Shown here: in pieces, positions 5,562-6,528 of the stretch
How positions within the stretch are numbered: position 1 is the stretch's first letter
How the letters are laid out: every line of letters begins with the position of its first letter
Source of the DNA: an uncultured Odoribacter sp.
Lineage (GTDB): Bacteria; Bacteroidota; Bacteroidia; Bacteroidales; Marinifilaceae
DNA: 6,528 bases
NCBI GenBank assembly: GCA_905204385.1
Contig: CAJKZL010000181.1
Location: 1-6,528, forward strand
Reading direction: 5' to 3'
Program-made: the position numbers and the translations under genes
Notes under the pieces: model-generated
What the model was told of the DNA's origin: nothing
The model's database searches: none
What the model saw: the letters and a program-made list of their open reading frames with translations, nothing else

Positions 5562-6528
5562 TTAGTCTATCTTCAGGTCGGTCATCATGGCTTCTATTTT
5601 AGCTGACGCTTCCTGTTGCGCTTGATGGAATTCGTTCACATTTTTCATCTCTGCGCGTGCTTCAAAGTAGAATTTGATTTTAGGTTCTGTCCCTGAAGGA
5701 CGTACTGAAATTTTGCAGCCGTCTTCCAGAAAGAATTGCAGCACATCACTGGTGGTCGGGAAATCCATATCTTTAGTCTCTCCGGTCTGCAGATTTATTT
5801 CCTTCAGAGTAGCATAATCCTTTTTAATAAGAATTTTGCTGCCGTTTATTTTTTCGGGGGTATGATGACGGAGTTGATTCATCATATCTTTGATTTCCTG
5901 GGCTCCGCTTAAACCCTTGCGTACGATGTAAACCATTTTTTCCTGGGAAAAGCCGTAGTCCGCATATATTTCTTTCAGGATGCTGAACAGGGATTTACCT
6001 TGATCTTTGGCCCAGGCGGCGATTTCAGCCATCAGAGAAGTTGAGGAAACGGCGTCTTTATCACGGGTGAAGGAGCCGGGCATAAAGCCGAAAGATTCTT
6101 CTCCTGCCCCGATATAACCTTCGGCGCCTTTCTTGCGGATCATATCGGCGATCCATTTAAAGCCGGTATACACGTCATAACAGGGAATACCGTTTTTTTC
6201 CGCTATTTCTTTAATTAATTCGGAGGTAACGATGGTTTTAACAGTGTATTCATTTCCGTTGAGCAGACCTAATTCCTTCCGGCGACGGATGATATACCAG
6301 GTGAATATGATGTTGGTTTGGTTTCCGTTGAGCAGGATCCATTCATTACGGTCGTCTTTAACGGCTATACCGATCCGGTCGCCGTCCGGGTCGCATGCCA
6401 TAGCCAGATCGGCATCGATTTCCCGGGCTTTGTCCAGTGCCAGCTTGAAAGCAGCAGGTTCCTCGGGATTGGCCGATGCTACGGTGGGAAAATCCCCGTC
6501 CGTAATCATTTGTTCGGGGATGGTGGTG
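5562..6528 (-). CDS. Phosphoglucomutase/phosphomannomutase family protein, C-terminal part; 5' end outside window
   Basis: An alpha-D-phosphohexomutase, which moves phosphate between C1 and C6 of glucose or mannose phosphates to feed glycolysis and the synthesis of sugar nucleotides. The frame stays open to the right edge (TTIPEQ precedes the Met at 6509), so that Met is internal. Visible domains, numbering from that Met: the metal-binding loop DPDGDRIG (40-47) of domain 2, TGFKW (115-119) and the sugar-binding GEESFG (136-141) of domain 3, RDKDAVSS (149-156), and the phosphate-binding RPSGTEPK (270-277) of domain 4. The catalytic phosphoserine loop of domain 1 would lie beyond the edge. Bacteroidota members are usually ~550-600 residues, so about 320 visible residues are a little over half. 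Glucose versus mannose preference cannot be told. It converges on the helicase gene across a shared hairpin. Confidence 0.93.
   Translation of the reverse strand, partial: TTIPEQMITDGDFPTVASANPEEPAAFKLALDKAREIDADLAMACDPDGDRIGIAVKDDRNEWILLNGNQTNIIFTWYIIRRRKELGLLNGNEYTVKTIVTSELIKEIAEKNGIPCYDVYTGFKWIADMIRKKGAEGYIGAGEESFGFMPGSFTRDKDAVSSTSLMAEIAAWAKDQGKSLFSILKEIYADYGFSQEKMVYIVRKGLSGAQEIKDMMNQLRHHTPEKINGSKILIKKDYATLKEINLQTGETKDMDFPTTSDVLQFFLEDGCKISVRPSGTEPKIKFYFEARAEMKNVNEFHQAQQEASAKIEAMMTDLKID

Noticed and set aside
1..6528. A mobile element, defence island, CRISPR array or tRNA gene
   Set aside because: I saw no transposase, integrase, long terminal repeats, regularly spaced repeats or cloverleaf. 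Every gene is a housekeeping type or a conserved Bacteroidota family.

Overview
The window most likely comes from a Bacteroidota (Bacteroidales) chromosome. The reasons are a DUF3822-family gene (a family I know from Bacteroidota) next to rsmD, single-chain GcvP and phosphosugar mutase sequences of Bacteroidota type, a perfect TAnnTTTG-type -7 promoter element, and little use of Shine-Dalgarno sites. A family such as Odoribacteraceae is possible, but I cannot fix the genus by reading. All six visible stop codons are TAA. The DNA is gene-dense and looks like ordinary core genome. I see no insertion sequence, tRNA, rRNA, CRISPR array or phage gene.

Layout. Bases 1-1755 (+) encode the C-terminal ~60% of glycine dehydrogenase (gcvP), cut by the window edge. 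An in-frame TAG lies at bases 1-3, and the other two forward frames also close within 17 bases, so the gene may be broken here. A hairpin with an A-run on one side and a T-run on the other (1776-1812) ends gcvP and probably also the opposing operon. That operon (3937 down to 1920, - strand) has three tightly packed genes: a 214-residue single-pass membrane protein, a DUF3822 protein, and the 16S rRNA methyltransferase RsmD. A 181-base divergent promoter region (3938-4118) separates it from a + strand gene (4119-5531) for a compact RecD/Dda-like superfamily 1 helicase. A perfect 12-bp hairpin (5528-5556) lies between the convergent helicase and phosphosugar mutase genes. The mutase (5562-6528, - strand) runs off the right edge without its N-terminal half.

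The genes do not form one pathway. They cover one-carbon/glycine metabolism, ribosome modification, DNA repair or recombination, and sugar-phosphate metabolism. The least understood part is the membrane protein plus DUF3822 pair. The first has a pseudopilin-like N-terminal layout without a prepilin peptidase site. The second has strand patterns that could suggest an actin/PilM-like fold, which is inference only. The most concrete anomaly is the interrupted gcvP reading frame at the left edge.
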